Shown: positions 27,839-38,899 of the stretch, piece after piece
Layout: each line of letters begins with the position of its first letter
Numbering within the stretch: the stretch's first letter is position 1
NCBI RefSeq assembly: GCF_001425205.1
Contig: NZ_LMDW01000001.1
Span: forward strand, 745,928-809,927
Direction: 5' to 3'
Length of the DNA stretch: 64,000 bases
Source of the DNA: Variovorax sp. Root411
GTDB lineage: Bacteria; Pseudomonadota; Gammaproteobacteria; Burkholderiales; Burkholderiaceae_C
The notes under the pieces: model-generated
What the model was told of the DNA's origin: nothing
Seen by the model: only the letters and a program-made list of their open reading frames with translations
The model's database searches: none
Position numbers and translations under genes: made by a program

Positions 27839-28336
27839 ATGCAGGTCGCTTTCAAGGTCAACGGCCGTCAGGTCACGGTCGACGCTCCTCCCAATACTTT
27901 CCTCGTCCACGCCATCCGCGAGCACCTCCACCTCACCGGAACCCACGTCGGCTGCGACACCGCCCAGTGCGGCGCCTGCACCGTCCACGTCAACGGCAGG
28001 GCAGTCAAGTCGTGCAACATCCTGGTCGCGCAGGCGACGGGCGCGGACATCACTACCATCGAGGGCATCGCCGAGGCCGACGGCACCATGCACCCCATGC
28101 AGGCTGCATTCAAGGAATGCCACGGCCTGCAGTGCGGCTTCTGCACCCCGGGCATGGTCATGAGCGCCATCGACCTTTGCACCCACCATCCCAAGTCGAG
28201 CGAGTCGGAAATCCGGGAACTGCTCGAGGGCAACCTGTGCCGCTGCACCGGCTACCAGAACATCGTGAAGGCTGTGAAGATGGGCGGCGAGGCCATGGTC
28301 TCGGGCACGCCGGTCAAGACAACCGTCACGGCGTGA
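27839..28336 (+). CDS. coxS: Molybdenum hydroxylase small subunit, two [2Fe-2S] clusters (CoxS-like)
   Basis: A 165-residue iron-sulfur subunit. Plant-type cluster ligands are Cys39, 44, 47 and 59 ([12 protein letters not shown]). The second cluster uses Cys99 and 102 (QCGFCTPG) and Cys134 and 136 (CRCTGYQN). It passes electrons between the molybdenum centre and FAD. ATG 27839 follows CACGGAG. It is the first gene of the coxSLM-D-E-G-xdhC series, whose order S-L-M differs from the M-S-L order of the classical carboxydotroph operon. Confidence 0.93.
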   Translation: MQVAFKVNGRQVTVDAPPNTFLVHAIREHLHLTGTHVGCDTAQCGACTVHVNGRAVKSCNILVAQATGADITTIEGIAEADGTMHPMQAAFKECHGLQCGFCTPGMVMSAIDLCTHHPKSSESEIRELLEGNLCRCTGYQNIVKAVKMGGEAMVSGTPVKTTVTA

Positions 28337-28349
28337 AGGGAGCAACATC

Positions 28350-30800
<2,451 letters not shown>

Positions 30801-30824
30801 ACAACAAAGAAGGAACCACACACC

Positions 30825-31616
30825 ATGTACGCCTTCACACTCGAACGGCCCACTTCCGTGGCCGATGCGGCCAAACTCGTTGCCGCAGGCGCCAAGCCGC
30901 TGGCGGGCGGCCAGACCCTGCTGGCTTCGATGAAGCTGCGGCTCTCGGCTCCCGAACAGCTGGTGGACCTGAGCGGCATCAAGGAACTCACCGGCATCGC
31001 GAAAAACGGCAACGCCATCACCATCGGCGCCATGTCGCGCCATCTCGACGTGGCGAACAACGCCGACGTGAAGGCCGCCTTCCCGGCGCTGGCCGACCTG
31101 GCCGCACGCATCGGCGACCGGCAAGTGCGCGCGATGGGCACCATCGGCGGCTCCGTGGCCAACAATGACCCTGCCGCCTGCTATCCCAGCGCGGTGCTGG
31201 GCTCCGGCGCGACGGTCATCACCTCGAAGCGCGAGATCGCGGCGGACGATTTCTTCCAGGGCCTGTTCACCACGGCACTCGAAGAGGGCGAACTGATCAC
31301 CGCGATCCGCTTTCCCATTCCGAAGCGTGCCGTCTACGAAAAGCTGCGCCAGAAGGCGTCGAACTTCCCGCTGGTCGGCGTGTTCCTTGCGCAATACGAC
31401 AGCGGCGTGCGCGTGGCGATCACCGGCGCGGGCAACGGCGTGTTCCGTCATGCGGGGCTCGAGGATGCGCTCAACAAGAGCTTCACGGCGGCCGCTGCCG
31501 CAGCCGTGAAGATCGACGCGAGCGATCTCAACAGCGATTTGCATGCCTCGGCTGCGTATCGCGCGAACCTGATCAGCGTGCTGACGCAGCGCGCAGTCAC
31601 CAAGGCCCTGGGCTGA
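30825..31616 (+). CDS. coxM: Molybdenum hydroxylase FAD-binding medium subunit (CoxM-like)
   Basis: A 263-residue FAD subunit. The two FAD-binding motifs are AGGQTLLA (about 27-34) and [12 protein letters not shown] (about 105-116). It accepts electrons from the iron-sulfur subunit and hands them to a quinone or oxygen. The length is slightly below the ~290 of typical CoxM, with a short C-terminal domain. It follows coxL by 24 bp. Together coxS, coxL and coxM form the expected heterotrimer. Confidence 0.92.
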   Translation: MYAFTLERPTSVADAAKLVAAGAKPLAGGQTLLASMKLRLSAPEQLVDLSGIKELTGIAKNGNAITIGAMSRHLDVANNADVKAAFPALADLAARIGDRQVRAMGTIGGSVANNDPAACYPSAVLGSGATVITSKREIAADDFFQGLFTTALEEGELITAIRFPIPKRAVYEKLRQKASNFPLVGVFLAQYDSGVRVAITGAGNGVFRHAGLEDALNKSFTAAAAAAVKIDASDLNSDLHASAAYRANLISVLTQRAVTKALG

Positions 31617-31683
31617 AGAAGCCGGGGTTGTTGTTCGCTCAACGGAAGACGCGACAGCCTCGTGTCTTCCGCTACGCTTCGCC

Positions 31684-32586
<903 letters not shown>

Positions 32587-32616
32587 GCGCGTCCCTGTTC
32601 CAGACAGCGATTCCGC

Positions 32617-33831
32617 ATGGCCGGCATCCAGCAACTCGGCGACGTCCGCAGCGGAAAGCTCGCCGGCAACATCACCGCCTTCGGCCGTGCGCTGCGCCGT
32701 GCCGGCGTGCGTACCGATGCCATGCGCATCGCGCTGGCTGCCGAAGCGGCCGCGCTGGTGGGCGTGGAAGACAGGCTCGACCTGAGCGCCGCGATGGAAG
32801 CCGTGATGGTGAGCCGCGAGCAGGACCGCATGGTGTTCCGCGAACTCTTCGACGCCTGGTTCCGCGACCCGGAACTGGCCAACAAGCTGCTCGCGCAGAT
32901 GCTGCCGAGCGCCGAAGGCAAGGCCGAGCCCTCGAAGCGCCGGCCGCGCGTGCGCGAGGCACTCACCGCGCCGCGCAGCCCCGCCAGGCCGGCCGAGCCG
33001 GCAAAGCCCGACCGCGAGATCGAGTTCGACGCCGCCATGACGTCGAGCGATCGCCAGCGCCTGCAGCATGCGGACTTCAACGCGCTCGGCGCTTCCGAAT
33101 ACCGCCTCGTCGAGCGGCTCGCGCGCGACATCCGGTTGCCGATTCCCGAACTGCCGTCACGCCGCCTGCGCGTGGCCGGCGACGCGGGCCAGCAGCATGC
33201 GCGCATGCACTGGCCGGGCGTGCTGCACGAAGCGGCGCGCACCGGCGGCGAGATCCTGCGGCTGCCCAGGCTTGCGCGGCGTCAGCAGCCCCTGCCGCTG
33301 CTGGTGCTGGTCGATGTGTCGGGCTCGATGGAGCGCTATGCGCGGCTACTGTTGGCGTTTCTTCATGCTGCGACCCGCCGGGCGGGGCGCCGCGACGTGT
33401 TCGCCTTCGGCACCCGCTTGACGGACCTGACCCCCGCCTTCCGGCTCACCGACACCGATGCCATGCTCGATGCGGCCAGCCTCGCCATCGACGACTTCGC
33501 GGGTGGCACCCGGCTCGGCAGTTCCCTGACCGAACTGCGCCGCACCCATGCCCGCCGCCTGACCGGCCGCCGCACGCTGGTGCTGGTGATCAGCGATGGC
33601 CTCGACACCGGCGAGCCATCGCTGCTGGAGCAGGAGCTTCTGTGGCTCAAGCGCCATTCGCGCCGCCTGCTGTGGCTCAACCCCTTGCTGCGCTTCGAGG
33701 GCTACGCCCCTCTGGCGCGTGGGGCCGGCGTGTTGCACCGGCAAGCAGATGCGATGCTGGCGGTTCACAATCTCAGCGCACTCGAACAGCTCGCCGCGAG
33801 CCTGGCCGCCTTGATGCGGTCCGGCCGCTAG
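32617..33831 (+). CDS. coxE: von Willebrand factor A-type maturation protein, CoxE-like
   Basis: A 404-residue protein whose C-terminal half is a VWA domain with the MIDAS motif DVSGSM at about 232-237 and the later metal-contact Thr in FAGGTRLG. The N-terminal half is helical and Ala/Arg-rich (AFGRALRRAGVRTDAMR). CoxE acts with the MoxR ATPase CoxD on the maturation of the Mo active site. It lies 30 bp after coxD. The cytoplasmic location is inferred because there is no signal peptide. Confidence 0.9.
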   Translation: MAGIQQLGDVRSGKLAGNITAFGRALRRAGVRTDAMRIALAAEAAALVGVEDRLDLSAAMEAVMVSREQDRMVFRELFDAWFRDPELANKLLAQMLPSAEGKAEPSKRRPRVREALTAPRSPARPAEPAKPDREIEFDAAMTSSDRQRLQHADFNALGASEYRLVERLARDIRLPIPELPSRRLRVAGDAGQQHARMHWPGVLHEAARTGGEILRLPRLARRQQPLPLLVLVDVSGSMERYARLLLAFLHAATRRAGRRDVFAFGTRLTDLTPAFRLTDTDAMLDAASLAIDDFAGGTRLGSSLTELRRTHARRLTGRRTLVLVISDGLDTGEPSLLEQELLWLKRHSRRLLWLNPLLRFEGYAPLARGAGVLHRQADAMLAVHNLSALEQLAASLAALMRSGR

Positions 33832-33864
33832 CGTTGCCCAGGAAGGAAGCAAAAGGAAACCACC

Positions 33865-34473
33865 ATGGAAATGCTCGGAAACCGCCGCCTCGGCATCACC
33901 CAACAACAGGCCTGGGAAGCGCTCAACGACCCCGAGACGCTGAAGAAATGCATCCCCGGCTGCGACAAGTTCGAGCTCACGGGCGACAACCAGTACAGCG
34001 TTGCGCTCGCGCTCAAGATCGGTCCGGTCTCGGCCAAGTTCAACGGCAAGGTGGTGCTGTCGGACATCGTTGCGCCCGATGGCTACAAGCTCACCTTCGA
34101 GGGGCAGGGCGGTGTGGCGGGCTTTGCGAAGGGCTCGTCGAGCGTCACGCTCAAGCCGGTGGCCGAAGCGGAGGCCGCGACGCCGCCGGTTGCCGGCTGC
34201 GAACTCGACTACACCGTGCAGGCACAGGTCGGCGGCAAGATCGCCCAGCTGGGCCAGCGCCTGATCGACGGCGCCGCCAAGTCGACCGCAGACGATTTCT
34301 TCAAGCGCTTCGAGGCCGAGATGCAGAGCCGCTATGGCCCCCCGCCTGCGCCGCTCGAGGAGGCCGCCAGCGCCGAGGCGCCGGCCGAGAAGGCCGGCAT
34401 GATGTCCGGACTCATGAAGAAGATCGGCCTCGGCAAGAAAGACGACACCGCCGCGACCGGCGACGCCGGCTGA
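33865..34473 (+). CDS. coxG: CoxG-like SRPBCC-family protein
   Basis: A 202-residue protein. Residues 1-150 form the START-like SRPBCC fold (AWEALNDPETLKKCIPGC is the CoxG signature). The C-terminus has an Ala/Glu-rich linker and a short hydrophobic/basic end (GMMSGLMKKIGLGKK). In carboxydotrophs CoxG recruits the Mo enzyme to the cytoplasmic membrane and binds quinone. Its presence suggests that this form II enzyme also feeds electrons to the respiratory chain. It is 33 bp after coxE. Confidence 0.92.
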   Translation: MEMLGNRRLGITQQQAWEALNDPETLKKCIPGCDKFELTGDNQYSVALALKIGPVSAKFNGKVVLSDIVAPDGYKLTFEGQGGVAGFAKGSSSVTLKPVAEAEAATPPVAGCELDYTVQAQVGGKIAQLGQRLIDGAAKSTADDFFKRFEAEMQSRYGPPPAPLEEAASAEAPAEKAGMMSGLMKKIGLGKKDDTAATGDAG

Positions 34474-34489
34474 GGGAGCGAACCGATTT

Positions 34490-35512
34490 ATGGAAAATCT
34501 CGACGTCATGGTGCTGCGCACGCTGCGTGACTGGCGGCGTGCCGGCAAACGCGCGCTGCTGACGACCGTCGTGCGCACCTGGGGCTCGTCGCCCCGGCCG
34601 GTGGGTTCGATCATGGCCCTGGCCGAAGACGGTGCGGTGGTGGGATCGGTCTCCGGCGGCTGCATCGAGGACGACCTGATCGCGCGCTACAGCCACGCCC
34701 ACGGCAAGGGCGAAGACGTGCCGCTGGGCGCGCCGCCCGCGCTCGTGAAGTACGGCATCACCGCCGACGAGGCGCACCGTTTCGGGCTGCCTTGCGGCGG
34801 CACGCTGGAGTTGCTGCTCGAATACGCGCCCGACGCCGGCTCGCTCGACCTGCTGGTCGCACAGCTGGAACAGGGCAAGCTCATGCAGCGCACGGTGACG
34901 CTCGCCACCGGCGCGGTGCGGCTCGCCGAAGCGACGGCACCCGACGAGCTCACGGTGAACGACACCGAGCTCACCAACACCTTCGGCCCCGAATACCGCA
35001 TGCTGCTGATCGGTGCCGGCCAGCTCGCCGAATACCTCGCCACGATGGCCAAGTTCAGCGGCTTTGCGGTGACGCTGTGCGACCCGCGCGCCGAGTACCG
35101 AACGGCGTGGTCGCTGTCCGGCGTGCACATCACGACCGAGATGCCGGACGACGCGGTGCTGGCCTTCAAGCCCGACCGCCGCAGCTGCGTGGTTGCGCTC
35201 ACGCACGACCCGAAGCTCGACGACCTGGCGTTGCTCGAGGCGCTGCAGAGCGAGGCCTTCTACGTCGGCGCCATCGGCTCGCGCCGCAACGCCGACGCGC
35301 GGCGCGACCGCATGATCGAGCATTTCGACCAGACTGACGAATCGCTCGCACGGCTGCGCGGGCCGATCGGCATCTACATCGGCAGCAAGACGCCGCCGGA
35401 GATTGCGGTGAGCGTGATGGCGGAAATTCTTGCGGTGAAGAATGCGGTGACCCTGCCGCGTGAAGTCGAAGTGGCGCGGGCCAAGGAGATGCAGCAGTTG
35501 CTGCCTAGCTGA
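34490..35512 (+). CDS. XdhC/CoxF-like molybdenum cofactor sulfuration and insertion protein
   Basis: A 340-residue protein with an N-terminal XdhC/CoxI domain (TTVVRTWGSSPRPVGSIMAL, VSGGCIEDDLIARY) and a C-terminal Rossmann domain (LLIGAGQLAEYLATMAKFSG; VGAIGSRRNADARRDR). It binds the Mo cofactor, protects the sulfurated form and inserts it in the apo-enzyme. It ends the cox-type cluster, 16 bp after coxG. After its stop the convergent Mrp antiporter cluster begins beyond a repeat-rich spacer. Confidence 0.9.
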   Translation: MENLDVMVLRTLRDWRRAGKRALLTTVVRTWGSSPRPVGSIMALAEDGAVVGSVSGGCIEDDLIARYSHAHGKGEDVPLGAPPALVKYGITADEAHRFGLPCGGTLELLLEYAPDAGSLDLLVAQLEQGKLMQRTVTLATGAVRLAEATAPDELTVNDTELTNTFGPEYRMLLIGAGQLAEYLATMAKFSGFAVTLCDPRAEYRTAWSLSGVHITTEMPDDAVLAFKPDRRSCVVALTHDPKLDDLALLEALQSEAFYVGAIGSRRNADARRDRMIEHFDQTDESLARLRGPIGIYIGSKTPPEIAVSVMAEILAVKNAVTLPREVEVARAKEMQQLLPS

Positions 35513-35522
35513 GGTCATTCGG

Positions 35523-35713
35523 GGTGCGTGCACAGGCCACCGGGTACTCCCCTCCGCGAATGTCCCCCGCTTCGCTCCTCCTTTATTTCGCTGCGGGGAG
35601 CACCCGGTGCCCTGTACACGCTCGCGCCGATGGGGTGCCTTGCGCAGCGAAATAAAGGAGGAGCGAAGCGGGGGACATTCGCGGAGCAAGGCACCCCGTC
35701 GGCGTGAGCGCGC
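35523..35713. repeat. Conserved-core hairpin element, copies 2 and 3 (head-to-head pair)
   Basis: Copy 2 has its core at 35556-35591 between paired arms (GGTACTCCCC-side, about 35525-35552, and GGGGAGCACCCGG-side, about 35595-35620; about 25 positions with three mismatches). Copy 3 is inverted, core 35647-35682, between arms GGGGTGCCTTGC and GCAAGGCACCCC that extend outward to CGCTCGCGCCGA/TCGGCGTGAGCG. The two elements share their middle arm region. The cores match copy 1 at 17438 almost exactly while the inner arms are unrelated in sequence. The location is the whole spacer between convergent xdhC-like and phaG genes. Confidence 0.85.
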
Positions 35714-35732
35714 CCCGAACAGAGGCCTTGCC

Positions 35733-36089
35733 TCAGCCCGACTTCGCCTCAGGCGGCACATCCCCACCCTTCTGCCGCTCGCGGAACAGCGCCGCGCGCA
35801 TCAGGAAGATGGTGGTGATCGGCGCAGTCAGTGCGATGAACAGCACGATCAGCACCGCGTGCAGGAACAGGCTGAAGCCCTGCACCGAGAAGTACACGAT
35901 GGTGGCCACGGTCATGCACCACACGCCTACCGTCGCGCCCAATGTGGGCGCATGGATGCGGCGGAAGAAGGTGGGTAGCCGGATCAGGCCGAAGGAGCCG
36001 ATGGCTGCGAAAGCTGCACCCAGTACGGCGAACACGGCGGTGACGATCTCGGCCCACAGCGGCAGCGGGCCTGCGATGAAGTCCGTCAT
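35733..36089 (-). CDS. phaG: Mrp/Pha antiporter subunit G
   Basis: A 118-residue protein with three hydrophobic segments and the MnhG/MrpG block GSFGLIRLPTFFRRIHAPTLGATVG. It is one of the small membrane subunits of the Mrp-type Na+(K+)/H+ antiporter. The start overlaps the phaF stop by 4 bp. It is the last gene of a six-gene cluster read on the minus strand. Confidence 0.95.
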   Translation of the reverse strand: MTDFIAGPLPLWAEIVTAVFAVLGAAFAAIGSFGLIRLPTFFRRIHAPTLGATVGVWCMTVATIVYFSVQGFSLFLHAVLIVLFIALTAPITTIFLMRAALFRERQKGGDVPPEAKSG

Positions 36090-36364
36090 TCGATCACCTC
36101 TCCGCGCAGCAGGAACTTGGCCATCGCCGTGGAACCCACGAAGCCGAACAGCGCGATCAGCATCGCTGCCTCGAAGTAGACATTGCTCGCGTAGACGATG
36201 CCCAGCACCAGCATCATCAGCATGCCGTTGATGTACAGGCAGTCGAGCGCCATCACGCGGTCCTGCGCGCTCGGGCCGATCAGCAGCCGCGAGAGCGCGC
36301 ACAGCATGGCCACGGCCAGCAGGAAGAGCGCGAATTTCAGGGCCCAGAAGAGGATGGGTGTCAT
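36086..36364 (-). CDS. phaF: Mrp/Pha antiporter subunit F
   Basis: A 92-residue protein with three membrane segments and the MrpF motif GPSAQDRVMALDCLYING. It belongs to the antiporter complex. The start overlaps the phaE stop and the stop overlaps the phaG start, both by 4 bp. A longer upstream reading frame is only the overlap with phaE. Confidence 0.95.
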   Translation of the reverse strand: MTPILFWALKFALFLLAVAMLCALSRLLIGPSAQDRVMALDCLYINGMLMMLVLGIVYASNVYFEAAMLIALFGFVGSTAMAKFLLRGEVIE

Positions 36365-36852
36365 GACTCGAAGATCTCCATCAGGGGGCGTTCGTAGCGC
36401 TGCTTGATCAGCGCAATGAAGGCGGCCTCGTCGTCGAGGTCGAACACGTGGATCAGCAGCGTGCTGCGGTCGAACGACACTTCGCCCCAGGCCGTGCCGG
36501 GCGTGAGGCACATGATCATCGCCAGCACCGCGAGCCCGTTTGGGTCGCGCATGTCGAGCGGAATCTGCACGAACTTCGAGCCGATGCGCGAGGTGCGCCG
36601 CGTGAGCAGCAGGCGGGCCACGTCGTACGCCGACTTCAGCATGTCGAAGGTCACGACGAAAGACAGCCGCAGCGCGACGCCAGGCCGGCGCATGCGCACC
36701 GCCGCCGGGCGCAGGCCCTCGGTGAGCAACGGCACGGCGATGGCGAGGACCACGGCTGCCAGCAGCGTGGCCGCGTCGAGCGACTGGTTGAGCAGCAGCC
36801 AGACGACGAACAGCGCGAACGACAGCGGCGGGGAAGGCAGAAGGCGCTTCAT
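36361..36852 (-). CDS. phaE: Mrp/Pha antiporter subunit E
   Basis: A 163-residue subunit. Two hydrophobic helices lie at the N-terminus (LSFALFVVWLLLNQSL, AVVLAIAVPLLTEG), then a cytoplasmic domain with the MrpE signature MIMCLTPGTAWGEVSFDRSTLLIHVFDLDDE (in part: CLTPGTAWGEV). It fixes the other small subunits in the antiporter complex. Starts and stops overlap both neighbours. Confidence 0.94.
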   Translation of the reverse strand: MKRLLPSPPLSFALFVVWLLLNQSLDAATLLAAVVLAIAVPLLTEGLRPAAVRMRRPGVALRLSFVVTFDMLKSAYDVARLLLTRRTSRIGSKFVQIPLDMRDPNGLAVLAMIMCLTPGTAWGEVSFDRSTLLIHVFDLDDEAAFIALIKQRYERPLMEIFES

Positions 36853-38552
36853 GGGGGCGCGCCTTCCTTTTTCTTCACCGGGTTCGGTATCTGCCTGGCG
36901 CCCAGCACCGCATTGCGGTAGGCCGTGGGGGTCTTCAGGCCTTCCGCCGTGGCCCTGGCGTGCTGCATCACGGGCTCGGCCCACACGGTCAGCGCCACGC
37001 AGGCGGCGAGAAGTCCGGCCACCGGCAGCACTTCGAGCGCGGGCAGCGAAGGCATGGTGGGGTGGAGCTGCGTCCAGAAATGGCGGATGCCGGTGCGGCT
37101 CAACGCGATCAGCGAGAGAAAACCAGAGACGATCAGCAGCGCGAGGAAAATCCAGCTGGCGGTGCCGAGCGACTTTGCGCCGAGCAAGCCCGAGAGCATC
37201 GCGAACTTGCCGATGAAGCCCGACAGCGGCGGAAGGCCCGCGAGCAGCAGCGTGCAGCCCATGAAGCTCAGGCCGAGGAAGGCCACGCCGGCGGGAATCG
37301 CGCGGCCGTAAAGAGCCTGTGCTTCGTCGTCGAGGTTCACGTTGTCGAGCGCGCGCAGGTCTTCGGCGAGGAAGGGCGCGTTGCCGGCCGCTTCGTGCGG
37401 CGCGACGCTCATGCCGGCGTTGCGCCAGCGTTCGATCATGTCGGTCAGCAGGAAGAAGGCACTGACCGCGAGCGTGGAACTCAGCAGGTAGTACAGCGCT
37501 CCTGCCCACACGGCCGGCCGTCCGAGTCCGAGCGCCGCGAGCAGGGTGCCGGCCGACACCAGCACGCTGAAGCCCGCGAGGTTCGACAGCCGCTGGGTGC
37601 CGACGATGCCGAGGGCGCCGACGAAGAGCGTGGCAAGGCCGGCACCGACCAGCGCGGCCTGCCCGAAGGCGGCCGAGTCGCCGGTGTCGGGCGCGAAGAG
37701 CACGGTCCACAGCCGCAGGATCGTGTAGATGCCGAGCTTGGTCAGCAGCGCGAACACCGCGCCCACCGGCGACACCGCCGCGCTGTAGGCAGGCACCAGC
37801 CAGAAGTTGAGCGGCCATGCGCCGGCCTTGGCGAAGAAGGCGGTCGCGAGGATGGCCGCCGCCGCATGCACCAGCCCGCGGTCGCCCGGCGCGAGTTCGG
37901 CGATGCGCACGCCGAGATCGGCCATGTTGAGCGTGCCCGTCACGCCGTACAGGATGGCCGCACCGATCAGGAACAACGACGAAGCCGCGAGATTGATCGC
38001 GACGTACTGCAGCCCCGCCTGCACACGCAGCCGGCCCGAACCATGCAGCAGCAGGCCGTACGAAGCCGCGAGCATCACTTCGAAGAAGACGAACAGGTTG
38101 AACAGGTCGCCCGTGAGGAAGGCGCCGTTGAGGCCCATGAGCTGCAGCTGCAGCAGCGGATGGAAATGCACGCCCGCACGGTCCCAGCGCGAGGTCGAGT
38201 AGATGGACGCGGCAAAGGCGATGACGCCGGTGAGCACGACCATCATGGTCGAAAGCCGGTCGGCCACCAGCACGATGCCGAAGGGCGCGCGCCAGTTGCC
38301 CGGCAGGTAGACGCCGATGGAGCCGGGGCCGCCGCCGGTGTCGGCCGCGTTGACCCAGCGCAGCAATGCAAGCGCCGCGAGCAGGCCGACGAGGCCCGAC
38401 ACCACGCTCAGGGCCGACTTGGTGCGCCGCCGGCGCTCGCCCAGCAGCAGCATGAGCGCGGCCGTGAGCATGGGCACGAGGATCGGCACCGCCACCAAAT
38501 GCGGCATGCTGAACTCGAGCAGCCTGTCGAGCAGGTGGAAGATTTCCTTCAC
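36849..38552 (-). CDS. phaD: Mrp/Pha antiporter subunit D
   Basis: A 567-residue polytopic protein homologous to the proton-pumping subunits of complex I (NuoM/NuoN). Family blocks include FFEVMLAASYGLLLHG, FAKAGAWPLNFWLVPAYSAA with the conserved Lys, and GLPPLSGFIGKFAML. It is one of the two ion-translocating subunits. Its C-terminal tail has a charged extension after the last helix. It overlaps phaC and phaE by 4 bp each. Confidence 0.95.
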   Translation of the reverse strand: MKEIFHLLDRLLEFSMPHLVAVPILVPMLTAALMLLLGERRRRTKSALSVVSGLVGLLAALALLRWVNAADTGGGPGSIGVYLPGNWRAPFGIVLVADRLSTMMVVLTGVIAFAASIYSTSRWDRAGVHFHPLLQLQLMGLNGAFLTGDLFNLFVFFEVMLAASYGLLLHGSGRLRVQAGLQYVAINLAASSLFLIGAAILYGVTGTLNMADLGVRIAELAPGDRGLVHAAAAILATAFFAKAGAWPLNFWLVPAYSAAVSPVGAVFALLTKLGIYTILRLWTVLFAPDTGDSAAFGQAALVGAGLATLFVGALGIVGTQRLSNLAGFSVLVSAGTLLAALGLGRPAVWAGALYYLLSSTLAVSAFFLLTDMIERWRNAGMSVAPHEAAGNAPFLAEDLRALDNVNLDDEAQALYGRAIPAGVAFLGLSFMGCTLLLAGLPPLSGFIGKFAMLSGLLGAKSLGTASWIFLALLIVSGFLSLIALSRTGIRHFWTQLHPTMPSLPALEVLPVAGLLAACVALTVWAEPVMQHARATAEGLKTPTAYRNAVLGARQIPNPVKKKEGAPP

Positions 38553-38899
38553 TCCGCCTCCTGCCGCTCTTCACCGTCCACGTGGTCGGTGCCGGTGAGG
38601 CCGCGCGAGGCGAGCATCACCACGAGGAACAGCGCAGTCATCGCAAAGCCGATCACGATGGCCGTAAGCACCAGGGCCTGCGGCATCGGGTCGGCCGTGT
38701 TGGCCAGCGTGGCGGTGAAGCCCTTGACGAGCACCGGCTCGCTGTCGACCTTGAGCCGGCCCATGCTGAAGATGAAGAGATTGACCGCGTACGAGATCAG
38801 CGTCAGGCCCATGATGACCTGGAAGGTGCGTGGGCGCAGCAGCATGTACACGCCCGAGCCGGTGAGCACGCCGATGGCGAGTGCGAGCACGATTTCCAT
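38549..38899 (-). CDS. phaC: Mrp/Pha antiporter subunit C
   Basis: A 116-residue protein like NuoK, with three membrane helices and the MrpC block GVYMLLRPRTFQVIMGLTL, then DPMPQALVLTAIVIGFAMTA. It overlaps phaA (stop/start at 38899) and phaD. The start at ATG 38899 gives the normal length. Confidence 0.95.
   Translation of the reverse strand: MEIVLALAIGVLTGSGVYMLLRPRTFQVIMGLTLISYAVNLFIFSMGRLKVDSEPVLVKGFTATLANTADPMPQALVLTAIVIGFAMTALFLVVMLASRGLTGTDHVDGEERQEAE

Noticed and set aside
34412..35767. 451-codon minus-strand frame across the xdhC-like gene and repeat
   Set aside because: Its N-terminus is the translated repeat core and the rest is antisense to the xdhC-like gene.
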